Counted from the stretch's first letter, positions 4,354 to 13,538 are shown. The stretch: 23,693 nt of DNA from a virus (IMGVR_UViG_3300027971_000221:1-23693); one strand, 5' to 3'. Notes: generated from the sequence alone by a model not told the origin. A program made the numbers and translations.

Positions 4354-6399
4354 TCCAGGTACAAGTTGTCCGGCGGTTGCTGATCCACCGGCCTGCCTAA
4401 CTTGTTGCTGCAACGCTCTGCGGCGCAACTCATCCATGATGGGCGCAACATTCAGCAGTGCCTGCTGCTGCACGTTAAAGCTAGGGTTCAGCAGAATGTC
4501 AGATAACTCCTGCGCGACGTTCTCGTTTATGCCTTGCAGTCGCGGAGCCAGTTGACGCGCCATGCTCATGCCGCCACCCAGCAAGTCACCACGCGCCATC
4601 TGAGCGCCGGAGGCTATGATCTCAGTCGCTGACGGTCCTTGCAATTCTGCAATGTCTTGTTGAATAGGAGCAGTCGGGGAACCACCCTCAATTCTTGCCC
4701 TGGTTACACCCATCTGGCGCTCACGCTCCAGGTTCTTTATGAAAGTCTCGTACTCACCAGTTGAGTTAAAGATGGTGCGCATACGGTCACGCATCTCACG
4801 CGAGTTCAAGAACTTATCCGCAATATTCCCTGTTTCGCGCATCCCATAAATTTCATCGCGCAAAGACTGAACCGCACCCAAACGGTACATCTGCTGCTCG
4901 GCTTCACCTGAGAATTTTTTAAGTTCGCGGTTGATTTCTGATGGTGACTTCTTCAAGAAGTTTTTAGAGCCAATTTCTAGCGCATCATTAAGCAGTGACT
5001 CATCCGAAAATGTACTGAGCGCCTTGCCATAAACAGGGACTTTTTCAGTTATGGCATCGCGCAAAGATATGCGCAAGTTATCTAAATCATTGGCTTGTGA
5101 TGTTTTGCCAGAAATTTTCGCGTTGTTGGCAAGGCCGCCAATGTACTTGTATGCCTTGTCCAGCATAAGCATTGAGTTGTCAGGCAGATCAGCATAATCA
5201 GGCAATCTGCGAGCCTCGCTGATAGCGTACTGAATGTCTTTTGACTTCTTCAATAAATTGTCGATGGCAAATGAGTTGATCTGACCAGCAGCATATGCCT
5301 GGTCATAAAGTGGAGATGCCAGCATAGATCTGCGCTTCTTGATCTCATCAGCCACCTCGTAGATGTCACGCTCACCAATGGCCGTCAGGTCAGTGATGTC
5401 CTTCGTGATCCTTGGGCCAGCCGCCACTGCACGCTCTGTAAGCATCTGACGCACGTCAGTCTGGCTGGCACTAGGGATAGCCATCGCTCCACGCGCAAGG
5501 CGTCTCATGGACTCGCCGCCGTAGTCCGCAAGCGTCTCATCCCGCGGCCCATAAGTCTTGATGATCTGAGCCTGGCGCTGGGCTAGTTCTGCTGGTGCTA
5601 CACCCTCCTGTGCCAACTTCTTAGCTAGCAACTCCTGCGCTCTCTGGGTAGCGGTTTGCGGAGTAATAAGGCCAGCGGCTTCCAACCCAGCCCTTCCACC
5701 TCCAACCACTGCCTTGCTCACCACTGGTGACCCTGCGCCCAGCACTGTGCCTACAGTGCCTCCAACAAGTGCGCCCATTGCGCGGTTGCCTAGTCCACCC
5801 TCAGACGCACCAGCACCTGACAATGCGCCAGTCGTTGCACCGACCTTTGCTCCGGTCATGATCTGACGGCCAAGACCTGGTATCGCGGCGACTGTTCTAG
5901 CGACGTTGGATGCAGCGACTGGTGCAGTGGCTCCACCAGTGAACGGGGCAGCAGCAATCGCGGCCACTGTAGGAATCAGGCCACCAACTAACTCACCAGT
6001 GAATGCCCGTCCAGGATACTGCTCCTCGTAGGCTTTAATGCCTGCTCGAACCCTTGCAAGTTCTTTCTCATATTGCGACTGAGGCTTTGCGCCAGTGACC
6101 AACCCACTCAGGGTCTGCTGCGCGTCAAATGCGCTCATGCCAGAACTCATCATGGCTTTTGCTGCAGCTTCGATCTCATCTGCCGTGTTGAACGTCAAGC
6201 CTTGCAGCAATGAGCGACCAAAGCCAGCATTGACAGCAGGACCGCCAAGGTCCTTCATCTTCCTAGACGCCTCTTCGTACCTAGTCGGGGTGTAACCCTC
6301 AGTCTTCAAATACTCAGCAAGTGATGCGTTATCAACTCCCTGCGCTTGCAGCCTACGCACATTCTCTTGTACCCGTTCAAGGTTTGTCATATCAGCCAT
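4339..6399 (-). CDS. Large internal/ejection-type virion protein
   Basis: A 686-residue protein starting MADMTNLERVQENVRRLQAQ. The N-terminal 130 residues are helical. Residues about 130-265 are a Gly/Ala-rich stretch with glycine-zipper-like segments (LVGGLIPTVAAIAAAPFTGG and GALVGGTVGTVLGAGSP), as in phage ejection proteins that insert into host membranes. The rest is long charged helices. It is the last gene of the late block, following other large Ala/Gly-rich proteins, the same general location as the ejection proteins of P22-like phages. No lytic transglycosylase or peptidase motif is seen. The stop of the upstream gene provides the AGGGG ribosome site. Specific function is inferred from composition and position. 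Confidence 0.8.
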   Translation of the reverse strand: MADMTNLERVQENVRRLQAQGVDNASLAEYLKTEGYTPTRYEEASRKMKDLGGPAVNAGFGRSLLQGLTFNTADEIEAAAKAMMSSGMSAFDAQQTLSGLVTGAKPQSQYEKELARVRAGIKAYEEQYPGRAFTGELVGGLIPTVAAIAAAPFTGGATAPVAASNVARTVAAIPGLGRQIMTGAKVGATTGALSGAGASEGGLGNRAMGALVGGTVGTVLGAGSPVVSKAVVGGGRAGLEAAGLITPQTATQRAQELLAKKLAQEGVAPAELAQRQAQIIKTYGPRDETLADYGGESMRRLARGAMAIPSASQTDVRQMLTERAVAAGPRITKDITDLTAIGERDIYEVADEIKKRRSMLASPLYDQAYAAGQINSFAIDNLLKKSKDIQYAISEARRLPDYADLPDNSMLMLDKAYKYIGGLANNAKISGKTSQANDLDNLRISLRDAITEKVPVYGKALSTFSDESLLNDALEIGSKNFLKKSPSEINRELKKFSGEAEQQMYRLGAVQSLRDEIYGMRETGNIADKFLNSREMRDRMRTIFNSTGEYETFIKNLERERQMGVTRARIEGGSPTAPIQQDIAELQGPSATEIIASGAQMARGDLLGGGMSMARQLAPRLQGINENVAQELSDILLNPSFNVQQQALLNVAPIMDELRRRALQQQVRQAGGSATAGQLVPGLLGD

Positions 6400-6408
6400 T
6401 TTTTACCC

Positions 6409-8493
6409 CTATGGTTTCGGTAGCAAATCAAACTTTTTCCACCAATCATTTGCCTTGATTGGAGTCGCACTCTTGACAACTTCGCCTGGTGCTTTGATGC
6501 GCTTAAATGGGTCAAAGACAATTTGCTCTGGTTTTAAGCCATATGATTGAGCAAGTTCGCTGTAACGGTCTCTTACATCATTAGCCATTGTCCGTTGAGA
6601 CTCAACTATGAGCCTTGCCTGATTTAAGAAATCAGCACGCACATTCGGGTCTAACTTTTCACCGCCAATAATTGAGTTGTACTTAGCCCGAATTGCCTCT
6701 GGTACGCTTCCAGCATTTTGCGCAGTAGCTTGCTCTCCCTGCATAACCGTAGAGTTAGGATCAAGGATCTTCATGTATCCATAGATAAGCGAAATGTCGC
6801 CAGCGCCTGATGGGTTTAGAGCCGCAACTTGTACCTTCTCAAATGCTTGGGCAAGTTTTACAAATGGTTCCATGTTTCTGGTGTACTCACCACGCAACTG
6901 CTCATCATTCTTGAACGATGTGCCAGGGATAATTTGAGTCATCCCTGGTGCAGCTTGACGCCCACCAGGTGGAGGTGCTGCACCAGCAGCGCCAGCCACA
7001 GCAGGCGCTTTGCCTCCTACCGTAGTCCCACCGCCTCCACCGCCTCCATACACATAGAACCCTGTATCGGCGCTTCCAACAATTTGCGGAGCCAGTCCTT
7101 TGGTGAAAGATGTTCCAGGTGTAAGTTTGTCTTCGTCAATAAATTTGATTGAGCCACCGACATCAACTTGCACCATATTACGCGCTGGTCCAATTCCTGT
7201 AGCTGTTTTGAATGTGCCGTCATCCATCTGGTTAACCAGCACTTGTTTGCCAGATACATCTGTCACCTTGATGGGAGCGCCCATGGGTTTAGCCGCTGGC
7301 GTTACCGTTCCTTCGCTAAACAATACAGTCCCGCCTGATTCGGTACGCTGGTAATATCTGCCATCATTCCCTCTGAACGGTTCACCAACTGGCTTGTCTA
7401 TTGGAGATACGCCACTGAATGGCTTAGTCCCGCCAGACTTAAGACGTGAGTAAAAGTTTCCATCACTACCTCTGAACGGCTCTCCAACAACCTCATCTAA
7501 TGGGCGAATTTGCTTTGCCAAATCAGCGTATTTTTTTGCTGTTTCAGCATCACCATACTGAGCCGCAATGCTTGACGCGTTCATGTACCTATCGTGCAAT
7601 ATATCTGCCTGACTCATAGGTGCAGCAGCACCAGGAGTACCAATCAGTGCAGCGCGTGCCACTGTAGGGCCAGCGGGTAACCCTGGTGCATTGATAGCCT
7701 GCTCTGGAGAAATGGCTGCACCAGGCATAGCCGGAGCGCCTTCTCCAATTAATGCACCACTGATGCGTGCTTGAATATCTTTTAGACGCTTCGCCTCATC
7801 CATCTTCTGCTTCATCGTCATGCTCGCAAGCAGATTCTGCTGCGCTGCCGTGTAGCCTTTCTGACCAGCACCATATGCCTCACCAAGCGCCTGGCCGAGT
7901 CCCACAGGTGTCCGGCTTGGGCCTGATGCCGCAAGCAATTGCATGGCCGCTGCCATGACGCCCTGGTTCTGTAGCTGCGCTCGTTGCTCTGGCGTCATGT
8001 ACTCGTCCAGCGCGGATGCACCGCCAAACATATCACCCAGCAGTCCGAGTGTGCGGCGTGGTGCAGCTCCAGCTTGCTTAGATAGGTCAGGGTAAGCCTC
8101 CTCAAATGTCTGCAATGGCGCTTCTTGCATTGGCGCAGCTTGCGGTGCTGCCTGAGCCTCTGCTGTACTCAATGGATAAAACGGCTCATCCATCATTGGA
8201 GGAGATATAAGACCCTCGCTAGGAGTGAATCCCATACCAGGCACATTCGGATACAGATTAGCCCCTAGTGGGTCACGTCGCTTTTGGTAAAAAATGTCAG
8301 GTCCGGTGCGTGAAACGTATTGCGGGGCTGACATCTGATCGATGTAAACGCCTTGCCCTGGCATACCCGTAATCTCGGGTCGGTTCATACGCGCCAGAAT
8401 GTCCTGGATTTTGGGACGATACGGCTGGTTGAATCTGCCTACACCGAGTCCGCTACCGAGAAAGTATTGGGTTGGGTCAAATTGTGTTGCCAT
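6409..8493 (-). CDS. Large internal virion protein with repeated PFRG motifs
   Basis: A 694-residue protein starting MATQFDPTQYFLGSGLGVGR. ATG 8493 is chosen over the in-frame 8577 start because AAGGGGA lies about six bases upstream, and the longer frame would overlap the previous gene. Residues about 330-395 contain two copies of a module, VGEPFRGSDGNFYSRLKSGG and VGEPFRGNDGRYYQRTESGG. Near residue 500 there is a long Gly run. The last 170 residues (GDISLIYGYMKILDPNST through NDVRDRYSELAQSYGLKPEQ) look like a C-terminal domain shared by internal virion proteins of many environmental podoviruses. Its place between two other Ala/Gly-rich virion genes supports an ejectosome or tail-associated role; the exact function is unknown. 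Confidence 0.8.
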   Translation of the reverse strand: MATQFDPTQYFLGSGLGVGRFNQPYRPKIQDILARMNRPEITGMPGQGVYIDQMSAPQYVSRTGPDIFYQKRRDPLGANLYPNVPGMGFTPSEGLISPPMMDEPFYPLSTAEAQAAPQAAPMQEAPLQTFEEAYPDLSKQAGAAPRRTLGLLGDMFGGASALDEYMTPEQRAQLQNQGVMAAAMQLLAASGPSRTPVGLGQALGEAYGAGQKGYTAAQQNLLASMTMKQKMDEAKRLKDIQARISGALIGEGAPAMPGAAISPEQAINAPGLPAGPTVARAALIGTPGAAAPMSQADILHDRYMNASSIAAQYGDAETAKKYADLAKQIRPLDEVVGEPFRGSDGNFYSRLKSGGTKPFSGVSPIDKPVGEPFRGNDGRYYQRTESGGTVLFSEGTVTPAAKPMGAPIKVTDVSGKQVLVNQMDDGTFKTATGIGPARNMVQVDVGGSIKFIDEDKLTPGTSFTKGLAPQIVGSADTGFYVYGGGGGGGTTVGGKAPAVAGAAGAAPPPGGRQAAPGMTQIIPGTSFKNDEQLRGEYTRNMEPFVKLAQAFEKVQVAALNPSGAGDISLIYGYMKILDPNSTVMQGEQATAQNAGSVPEAIRAKYNSIIGGEKLDPNVRADFLNQARLIVESQRTMANDVRDRYSELAQSYGLKPEQIVFDPFKRIKAPGEVVKSATPIKANDWWKKFDLLPKP

Positions 8494-8503
8494 TCTGTTC
8501 CCC

Positions 8504-9241
8504 TTATCCAAAGTATCCAAGCAGACCGCCGATGCCAGCACCGATTGGTCCACCAAACTGGTAGCCAGCAGCAGCACCGCCCAACGCTCCAGCGGTCTGG
8601 TTCCGGTAGTACGGTTGCGTTTGCGTCATGCCGAGGTTGGGTAGCGACGCTGTAAGCCCACCAGATGCAATCCCCAGCTTCTCCACGCCAATGTTGCGCA
8701 GTGCGTCCAACTGAGCCTGCTCCAGCGCCTGACGCGCACCGCCCAGGCCCAAAACAGCTTGGCCGCCTGAGATGTTTGCGCCCTTGGCGTACTGCGCCAA
8801 CTGAGCAGCCTGGCCGTAACCAGATGCACGCAACTGAGCAGCGGTATCAGCCGCCTGCTTCAGTGCAGCGGCATTCGTAAGTGACTCCTGCACGCCCTGG
8901 CGAGATCCACCGAATGCGCGTGCAGCGGTAGCCGCCTGCCTGTCTCGCAGTCGCTGAGTCTCCAGTGCGCCACCTACATCAGCCAGTGAACGCTGGACCA
9001 CCTCGTTCTCGTAGGGGTTCATAAACTGCTGGATGGACTCGCCAGTAAACGGGGTCAGAGCCTCGTTTGTGACTAGCTGCTCACCCGCCGTATACAGAGG
9101 ATTGAAACCGGCAAATTGCCGTACCGGCAACGCACCGGCTACGCTCTGGGCCTGGCCGATGTTGGCTAGATAAGCCGCCTTCAGATCAGGGTCGATTGAT
9201 GTGGTTGCAGTAGTGCTACCGGATGCGCCGCCTTTAGACAT
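8504..9241 (-). CDS. Ala/Gln-rich virion protein with C-terminal glycine zipper
   Basis: A 245-residue protein starting MSKGGASGSTTATTSIDPDL. A segment IQQFMNPYENEVVQRSLADV (about residues 69-88) is followed by long Ala/Gln/Arg helices, and the C-terminus (GALGGAAAGYQFGGPIGAGI then GGLLGYFG) is a glycine-zipper-like membrane-active hairpin. Similar short proteins occur beside ejection proteins in many podovirus-like genomes. An AAGGAG site is formed by the stop region of the upstream gene, 8 bases before ATG 9241. A role in the internal virion or ejection complex is likely from position and composition, not from a diagnostic domain. Confidence 0.78.
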   Translation of the reverse strand: MSKGGASGSTTATTSIDPDLKAAYLANIGQAQSVAGALPVRQFAGFNPLYTAGEQLVTNEALTPFTGESIQQFMNPYENEVVQRSLADVGGALETQRLRDRQAATAARAFGGSRQGVQESLTNAAALKQAADTAAQLRASGYGQAAQLAQYAKGANISGGQAVLGLGGARQALEQAQLDALRNIGVEKLGIASGGLTASLPNLGMTQTQPYYRNQTAGALGGAAAGYQFGGPIGAGIGGLLGYFG

Positions 9242-9252
9242 ATCGTTTCTCC

Positions 9253-11043
9253 TTACATTTCGAGCAAGCCGCGTAGCTTGCCCTTTGAAATCTTGCCCGA
9301 GTTAATGGCCTCCATCAACTCGATACCGTACTTCTTGACCGCGTTGTCGTTGATGACGTACTCGCCATCCTTGAGCGCGGCATAGCCGTCATCAGGACCA
9401 GCGGGGTTCGGGCCTTGCAAACGCTGCATGGAAACATGACCGCCTTTGGCAAAGCCAGCGCCACCACTATTGAATCCTGGCGTACCTGGCCCCATTCCAA
9501 ACTGACCAGATGCCGCTGCTGCTGCCGCTTGCGAACCAGGTGCGTACCCACCGACGGTATAACCGCCTCCAGAACTACCCTGCCCACCGCCAATGCCTAA
9601 TATGGAATATCCTGCTCTTTGAAGTGCCCCAAAGTCAACATTTCCCTCACTGTCAACAAAGCTAGACACGGCTACAGGAACTGCGCGAACCCATCTAGTT
9701 GCATCCCTTGCACCGTATCGTTCCTGAGTCCATCCTTGTCCTGGGTCCGGAGAATCTTCCCCTTTCCATGTCTCTTTAACAGTCATCATTGGCACTGGTG
9801 CAGGGGCTGGTGCTGGAGCCACAACGGGTGGCGCAGTAACAACTGGCACTGGAGCCTCAACGATTGGCGTACTCAATAAACCTTCAGTGATAGCTGGAGC
9901 CACAACGGGTGGCGCAGTGACAACTGGAGTAGAAACTACCCTCTGTGATGGGTCAAGGCTCATAGGGTTAGCTACAAGACCAGTGTTTGCATTTGCTGCT
10001 GCTATAGCACCTTGCAAAGCCTGAGATTGAGCTTGTGAATCTAATGCCCTTTGCATTGCCTCACCAGCAAGCGTATTTTGATTCTCCAAGCTAATGGTTG
10101 GATTAACACCCATTTTTTCTAGCCTTGAGTCGTACCAATTATCTGCACCCAAATACTTCGTTGCCTGCCCCGTTAGGGTGATGTTGCCAAATAAATCCTG
10201 AACACCCAACGCAAGACTTCCCTCAATTGGGTTTGCAGCGTAATAGGCAGCACGCTCCGCTGGAGTCATCTGAGAAAATGCGCTTGGGCCTTCTCTGTTT
10301 GCATTATTACCACCGGCACTGCCAGTAGTCGATGTAGTTGGGATTTCTACTGGCAATGCTGGTGCTGATGCTGAACGCTGGTACGGTGTAAAGCCTCCGG
10401 TGTAGGTGGGCGGCATACCAAAGAACGAAAACGGCTGCGACTGTCCAAATTGAGACATGATCTCAGCGTAACGGTTACGCCCACCAGATGATGGCGTTGG
10501 GATATAGGGCATTGGTGCAGACGTGTAAGGTTGCCGTCCAGGATAGGAAATTGGAACTCCAGCAGGAGGCGACATAGTGGGATTACTCACACCAGCGTTT
10601 CTAGCTTCAGCAGGGCTGCCATATGCGCGTCCATCTGGGCCATATGTGATTACCGCCGCAGATGCTTCACCCATTGGGTTAAATTGCTGAATTACAGGTG
10701 CAATTGTCTGAGGCGCTGGCGTGTAAGGCTGAATTACAGGTGCAATTGGCTGAGGCGCTGGCGTGTAAGGCTGAATTACAGGTGCAATTGGCTGAGGCGC
10801 TGATTGTATCCTCGACTCGAACAAATCTGGACCCAGCAACGAACCTTCAAAATCTGATGGTGATCGGGCCGGATTTCGTGGTGTAGCTGCCCGACCAAGC
10901 GGGATAACTGGAACTCCAACAGGGGGCTGGTTTAGTGGGTTTTCTACGCCAGCGGCTCTAGCTATGGCAGGATTTCCATATTCCGTTCCATCAGGACCAT
11001 ACACAACATTTTGTGTGGATATATCTCTACCACCTAGACTCAT
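9253..11043 (-). CDS. Pro/Gly-rich modular virion protein with tape-measure-like C-terminus
   Basis: A 596-residue protein starting MSLGGRDISTQNVVYGPDGT. It is built from repeats: a module of about 38 residues with YGPDGxxYGxPAxARxAGVxNP at 13-51 and again at 131-170; three tandem copies of a 14-residue unit (APQPIAPVIQPYTP) at 81-119; and two PVVTAPPVVAPA segments near 370 and 400. The C-terminus (about 540-596, GGHVSMQRLQGPNPAGPDDG and then a DGEYVINDNAVKKYG motif) matches the short domain found at the ends of phage tape-measure and related tail proteins. In a short-tailed phage it more likely belongs to the internal or tail-tip structure. The strong AAGGAG site precedes ATG 11043. Confidence 0.78.
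   Translation of the reverse strand: MSLGGRDISTQNVVYGPDGTEYGNPAIARAAGVENPLNQPPVGVPVIPLGRAATPRNPARSPSDFEGSLLGPDLFESRIQSAPQPIAPVIQPYTPAPQPIAPVIQPYTPAPQTIAPVIQQFNPMGEASAAVITYGPDGRAYGSPAEARNAGVSNPTMSPPAGVPISYPGRQPYTSAPMPYIPTPSSGGRNRYAEIMSQFGQSQPFSFFGMPPTYTGGFTPYQRSASAPALPVEIPTTSTTGSAGGNNANREGPSAFSQMTPAERAAYYAANPIEGSLALGVQDLFGNITLTGQATKYLGADNWYDSRLEKMGVNPTISLENQNTLAGEAMQRALDSQAQSQALQGAIAAANANTGLVANPMSLDPSQRVVSTPVVTAPPVVAPAITEGLLSTPIVEAPVPVVTAPPVVAPAPAPAPVPMMTVKETWKGEDSPDPGQGWTQERYGARDATRWVRAVPVAVSSFVDSEGNVDFGALQRAGYSILGIGGGQGSSGGGYTVGGYAPGSQAAAAAASGQFGMGPGTPGFNSGGAGFAKGGHVSMQRLQGPNPAGPDDGYAALKDGEYVINDNAVKKYGIELMEAINSGKISKGKLRGLLEM
10687..10802. repeat. Tandem 42-bp in-frame repeat, about 2.8 copies
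   Basis: Units begin with CTGAATTACAGG at 10687, 10729 and 10771. Copies one and two differ by one visible base (GTCTG versus GGCTG after CAATT), and the third breaks off after 32 bases. Being a multiple of three, the array adds or removes 14-residue units without breaking the reading frame of the 596-residue virion protein. Near identity suggests recent duplication by slippage or unequal recombination. Confidence 0.92.
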
Positions 11044-11044
11044 A

Positions 11045-11404
11045 TCACAACTCCTTGCTCAGAATATGCCACTTAGGTTCATATCCCTCATCTGCTAAAA
11101 ATGTCCTTGCCCAACCCTTACGGCCAGCCAAGGTAACTCGCGTGCAACCATTCTGCTTTCCCCAAGACTCGATGTGTGGTCGCATCAGCTTGAGTTCATC
11201 TAGGTCGCCGCCAGCAAGAAAATAGTGCAAATTCTTGAGTCGCGGATAGACAATGATCTCAGTGATAACTGCGCTATTTGTCCCAGCCCATAGCTGGAAC
11301 CGTCCTACCTCTACACCCTGCGCAACATCTTGAAGAGTGTGAGTGCCTTCCGAGTATTCTAAGGCCGCTTCGATGTGTTGTGCCAGACGCCAGAAATCCT
11401 CCAT
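11045..11404 (-). CDS. GNAT-like phage virion-region protein
   Basis: A 119-residue product starting MEDFWRLAQHIEAALEYSEG. It resembles the short GNAT-fold proteins found next to tail or internal virion genes in many podoviruses: a helix, then QLWAGTNSAVITEIIVYPRL, a hydrophobic strand LHYFLAGGDLDEL, and a C-terminal WGKQNGCTRVTLAGRKGWAR with a final GYEP segment. The classic acetyl-CoA loop (Q/RxxGxG/A) is not clear, so catalytic activity is doubtful. ATG 11404 shares a base with the stop of the upstream gene (TAATG), which decides the start; the longer frame to 11455 lies inside that gene. A structural or host-modifying role is possible. Confidence 0.72.
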   Translation of the reverse strand: MEDFWRLAQHIEAALEYSEGTHTLQDVAQGVEVGRFQLWAGTNSAVITEIIVYPRLKNLHYFLAGGDLDELKLMRPHIESWGKQNGCTRVTLAGRKGWARTFLADEGYEPKWHILSKEL

Positions 11405-12882
11405 TACCGTTTCCCTGCCGACGTAGCCTCCAGCCGCATCACGCCGACCCGCCAATCGTCCAGCACATTTCCGGTCACCTTCATCTTGACTGACCGACCC
11501 GAGAACCTGGCGTCGGTTGGCTGCTTGGCGCTGAACGGGCCATAACTTGTCTCTGTCGATGTCGGATACATCCTGGCCGTGAAAGAGATGGCGACCTCAC
11601 CCAAACTTTGCTCGTCAGGAATAACCGATCTCACGGCCATCACGTTGTCCCCGTTACCGAGTTCAATCGGGCCTGACTGCGCGTAGGGAGAGACTGAGTC
11701 GTAGGTAAATCCCACCTCGTGGTCGTAGATGTACCCGTCAGTTCCAACCATCATAGGATTAACAAAGACGCCTCGGTCTGTTCCAGCGGTGCGAGCCAAC
11801 ATACCGATAGCCCAATGCCCCTCACGGTAGCTGTAGGTTACATAAGAATCATTCTCATTTGATGACAACGACGGGTAAAACCAGGTCACCTCACCAAATG
11901 CTGAATTGTGGACGGCGTACACCTTGGACGCCTGATTCAGATTCATGTTGTTGAAGACGTAGTCTCCGACATCACAAGTCATGGGCTTGACGTAACCATC
12001 GTATGACCAGAAGCCTGATTTAGACATCCACATCGCGGAAGTGTCAATGGCCGCCACTGCCTGCGCTGATATGACGCCGCACCCGCTTCCCACCTTCTCA
12101 AAACTGTAGACGTAGGGCAAGCCGATGTAGCTGGCAACGTGCGCGTCCACATCTGTCAATATAAGGTTTACACCTCGCACGCGCTTGCCGCACTTCAGAG
12201 ACCCTGGCGTTGCTAGTTCAAAGTCACCAGCCTGGTTGTTGGCTGCCGCCGTCCAAAGCGTGTTGTTCTCCTGGTCCGACCACTTCACTAAGCGCGGGTT
12301 GCCCGACGCTCCCAAAGCAAACATGATGCGCTCACTGGTGACCATTACCGCCGCACAACTTGTCGGTGCGTTGGTGATTGCAGCCGCAAGGGTAGGAGTC
12401 GTGAACCCTAACTGCCACTCGTAAATCTTGCCGTCGGTGCTGCTGCACGCCACCAGGTACTCGCCCCAGGTGTCTAGGCTCCAGGTAGTGGCCGGTACTG
12501 ATCCAACATCTGGACGCGCAGTGCCATAGGACAGACTTCCATAGGTGTAATAGCCGTATCCGGTTGTAGCAGTCGCATCAGCCGATCCAGTTGTAAATCC
12601 AGTAGGTGTTATGTCCTTCAGCGTACCACCGACATCCATCGCGTACAGCTTGGACTGAGTACCGGCTGCAGCCCAGCGGGTTGCGCTGTTATCTCGCCAG
12701 GTGATGATGCCTCTGCACTTACCCGTCATAGCAGACTGGGATTTTCTCCTCCATCCTCCAATGGGTCGCAGGGTATTCTCAAACCAGCGAACTAGGTTGG
12801 AGTCGTACCAGCGGCCAGCCGACTGATATTCAGTGCCGTTGCGGTAGACGCCTGGTGGAATTTTTAAGGGGATGAGTGCCAT
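11404..12882 (-). CDS. Tail nozzle-like/stabilisation-type virion protein
   Basis: A 492-residue protein starting MALIPLKIPPGVYRNGTEYQ. The N-terminus (SAGRWYDSNLVRWFENTLRP then IGGWRRKS) and the many short blades with TWRDNS, TQSKLYAMDVGG and Trp/Gly-rich strands suggest a beta-propeller-like fold, as in nozzle or DNA-stabilisation proteins of short tails (P22 gp10-like role). Cys residues and WFYPSLSSNENDSYVTYSYR are consistent with beta structure. It lies just downstream of the C1q-like fibre gene and precedes the internal virion genes. Family assignment is from general resemblance and position; a beta-rich tail attachment protein is a fair alternative. Confidence 0.7.
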   Translation of the reverse strand: MALIPLKIPPGVYRNGTEYQSAGRWYDSNLVRWFENTLRPIGGWRRKSQSAMTGKCRGIITWRDNSATRWAAAGTQSKLYAMDVGGTLKDITPTGFTTGSADATATTGYGYYTYGSLSYGTARPDVGSVPATTWSLDTWGEYLVACSSTDGKIYEWQLGFTTPTLAAAITNAPTSCAAVMVTSERIMFALGASGNPRLVKWSDQENNTLWTAAANNQAGDFELATPGSLKCGKRVRGVNLILTDVDAHVASYIGLPYVYSFEKVGSGCGVISAQAVAAIDTSAMWMSKSGFWSYDGYVKPMTCDVGDYVFNNMNLNQASKVYAVHNSAFGEVTWFYPSLSSNENDSYVTYSYREGHWAIGMLARTAGTDRGVFVNPMMVGTDGYIYDHEVGFTYDSVSPYAQSGPIELGNGDNVMAVRSVIPDEQSLGEVAISFTARMYPTSTETSYGPFSAKQPTDARFSGRSVKMKVTGNVLDDWRVGVMRLEATSAGKR

Positions 12883-12884
12883 GA

Positions 12885-13538
12885 TTACACCGATAGGTTG
12901 GAGACAAACGACAGTGTAACGATGGCCGACGGTACTGCTGGCCTGGTTGGGGAAGTGCCTGCCGGATACTGCTCAATCGACACTCCGACATCAGTAGGCC
13001 GCCACATGATCTCCACATAGTCGTTTGCGTTAAGGCTTACAAAATAGTTTATTGCTGCAATTGTGTGAAACGGATCGTTGGCGCCTTTTCTGGGTGCAAA
13101 CCCAAACCTTGAGTTCGACTTGTCAATGTTTGTCCCATTCTTTCTGAACCAAACGTCAACGTCTTGGGATGAATTTGTCGTGTTCGTAAACTGGATGGAA
13201 AACTGGACGTTGTATATGCCCGACTGCGATACGTTCAGCCTGGATGAGTTTGAGAGAGTGACACCGTTGTTGAAGTCGGTTGTGTTAAAGGTGACGGCGT
13301 AGGCCGTGGTGGTGTTAGCCGCGACCTGGTCTGTGGAGTCCTGGAACGCTCCATAAGGTGCGTTGAGGTACTTGCCTCCACGCGGTCCGAATAACGCTGC
13401 CAGAGCGTTTGTGACGCGGCCTGCATAGTTCCCGATGTTGCTGAATGTTTGACTGAAAAACAGGCGGTCATACACCTCACCAGGGTTGCCGAGATTCGGC
13501 TGCGCTGGCGTTGTGATCTGGCCGCTGTAGTCGCTCAT
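12885..13538 (-). CDS. Fibre protein with C-terminal C1q-like jelly-roll
   Basis: A 217-residue protein starting MSDYSGQITTPAQPNLGNPG. The N-terminal 70 residues (VYDRLFFSQTFSNIGNYAGR) look like an attachment region. Residues about 75-217 have the pattern of a C1q/TNF-like jelly roll: TTAYAVTFNTTDFNNGVTLS, then SGIYNVQFSIQFTNTTNSSQ, DVDVWFRKNGTNI, and SLNANDYVEIMWRPTDVGVS. Such domains form trimers at the tips of phage fibres and bind host surface sugars or proteins. The start overlaps the stop of the endolysin gene by ATGA. It is a second receptor-binding candidate, separated from the S74 fibre by the lysis cassette. Confidence 0.75.
   Translation of the reverse strand: MSDYSGQITTPAQPNLGNPGEVYDRLFFSQTFSNIGNYAGRVTNALAALFGPRGGKYLNAPYGAFQDSTDQVAANTTTAYAVTFNTTDFNNGVTLSNSSRLNVSQSGIYNVQFSIQFTNTTNSSQDVDVWFRKNGTNIDKSNSRFGFAPRKGANDPFHTIAAINYFVSLNANDYVEIMWRPTDVGVSIEQYPAGTSPTRPAVPSAIVTLSFVSNLSV

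Noticed and set aside
8494-8577. Longer start of the 694-residue virion protein at 8577
   Set aside because: The extension overlaps the previous gene out of frame, and the AAGGGGA site just before 8493 decides the start.
10687-10802. Possible CRISPR array
   Set aside because: Units are directly adjacent with no spacers, and lie in frame within a virion protein.
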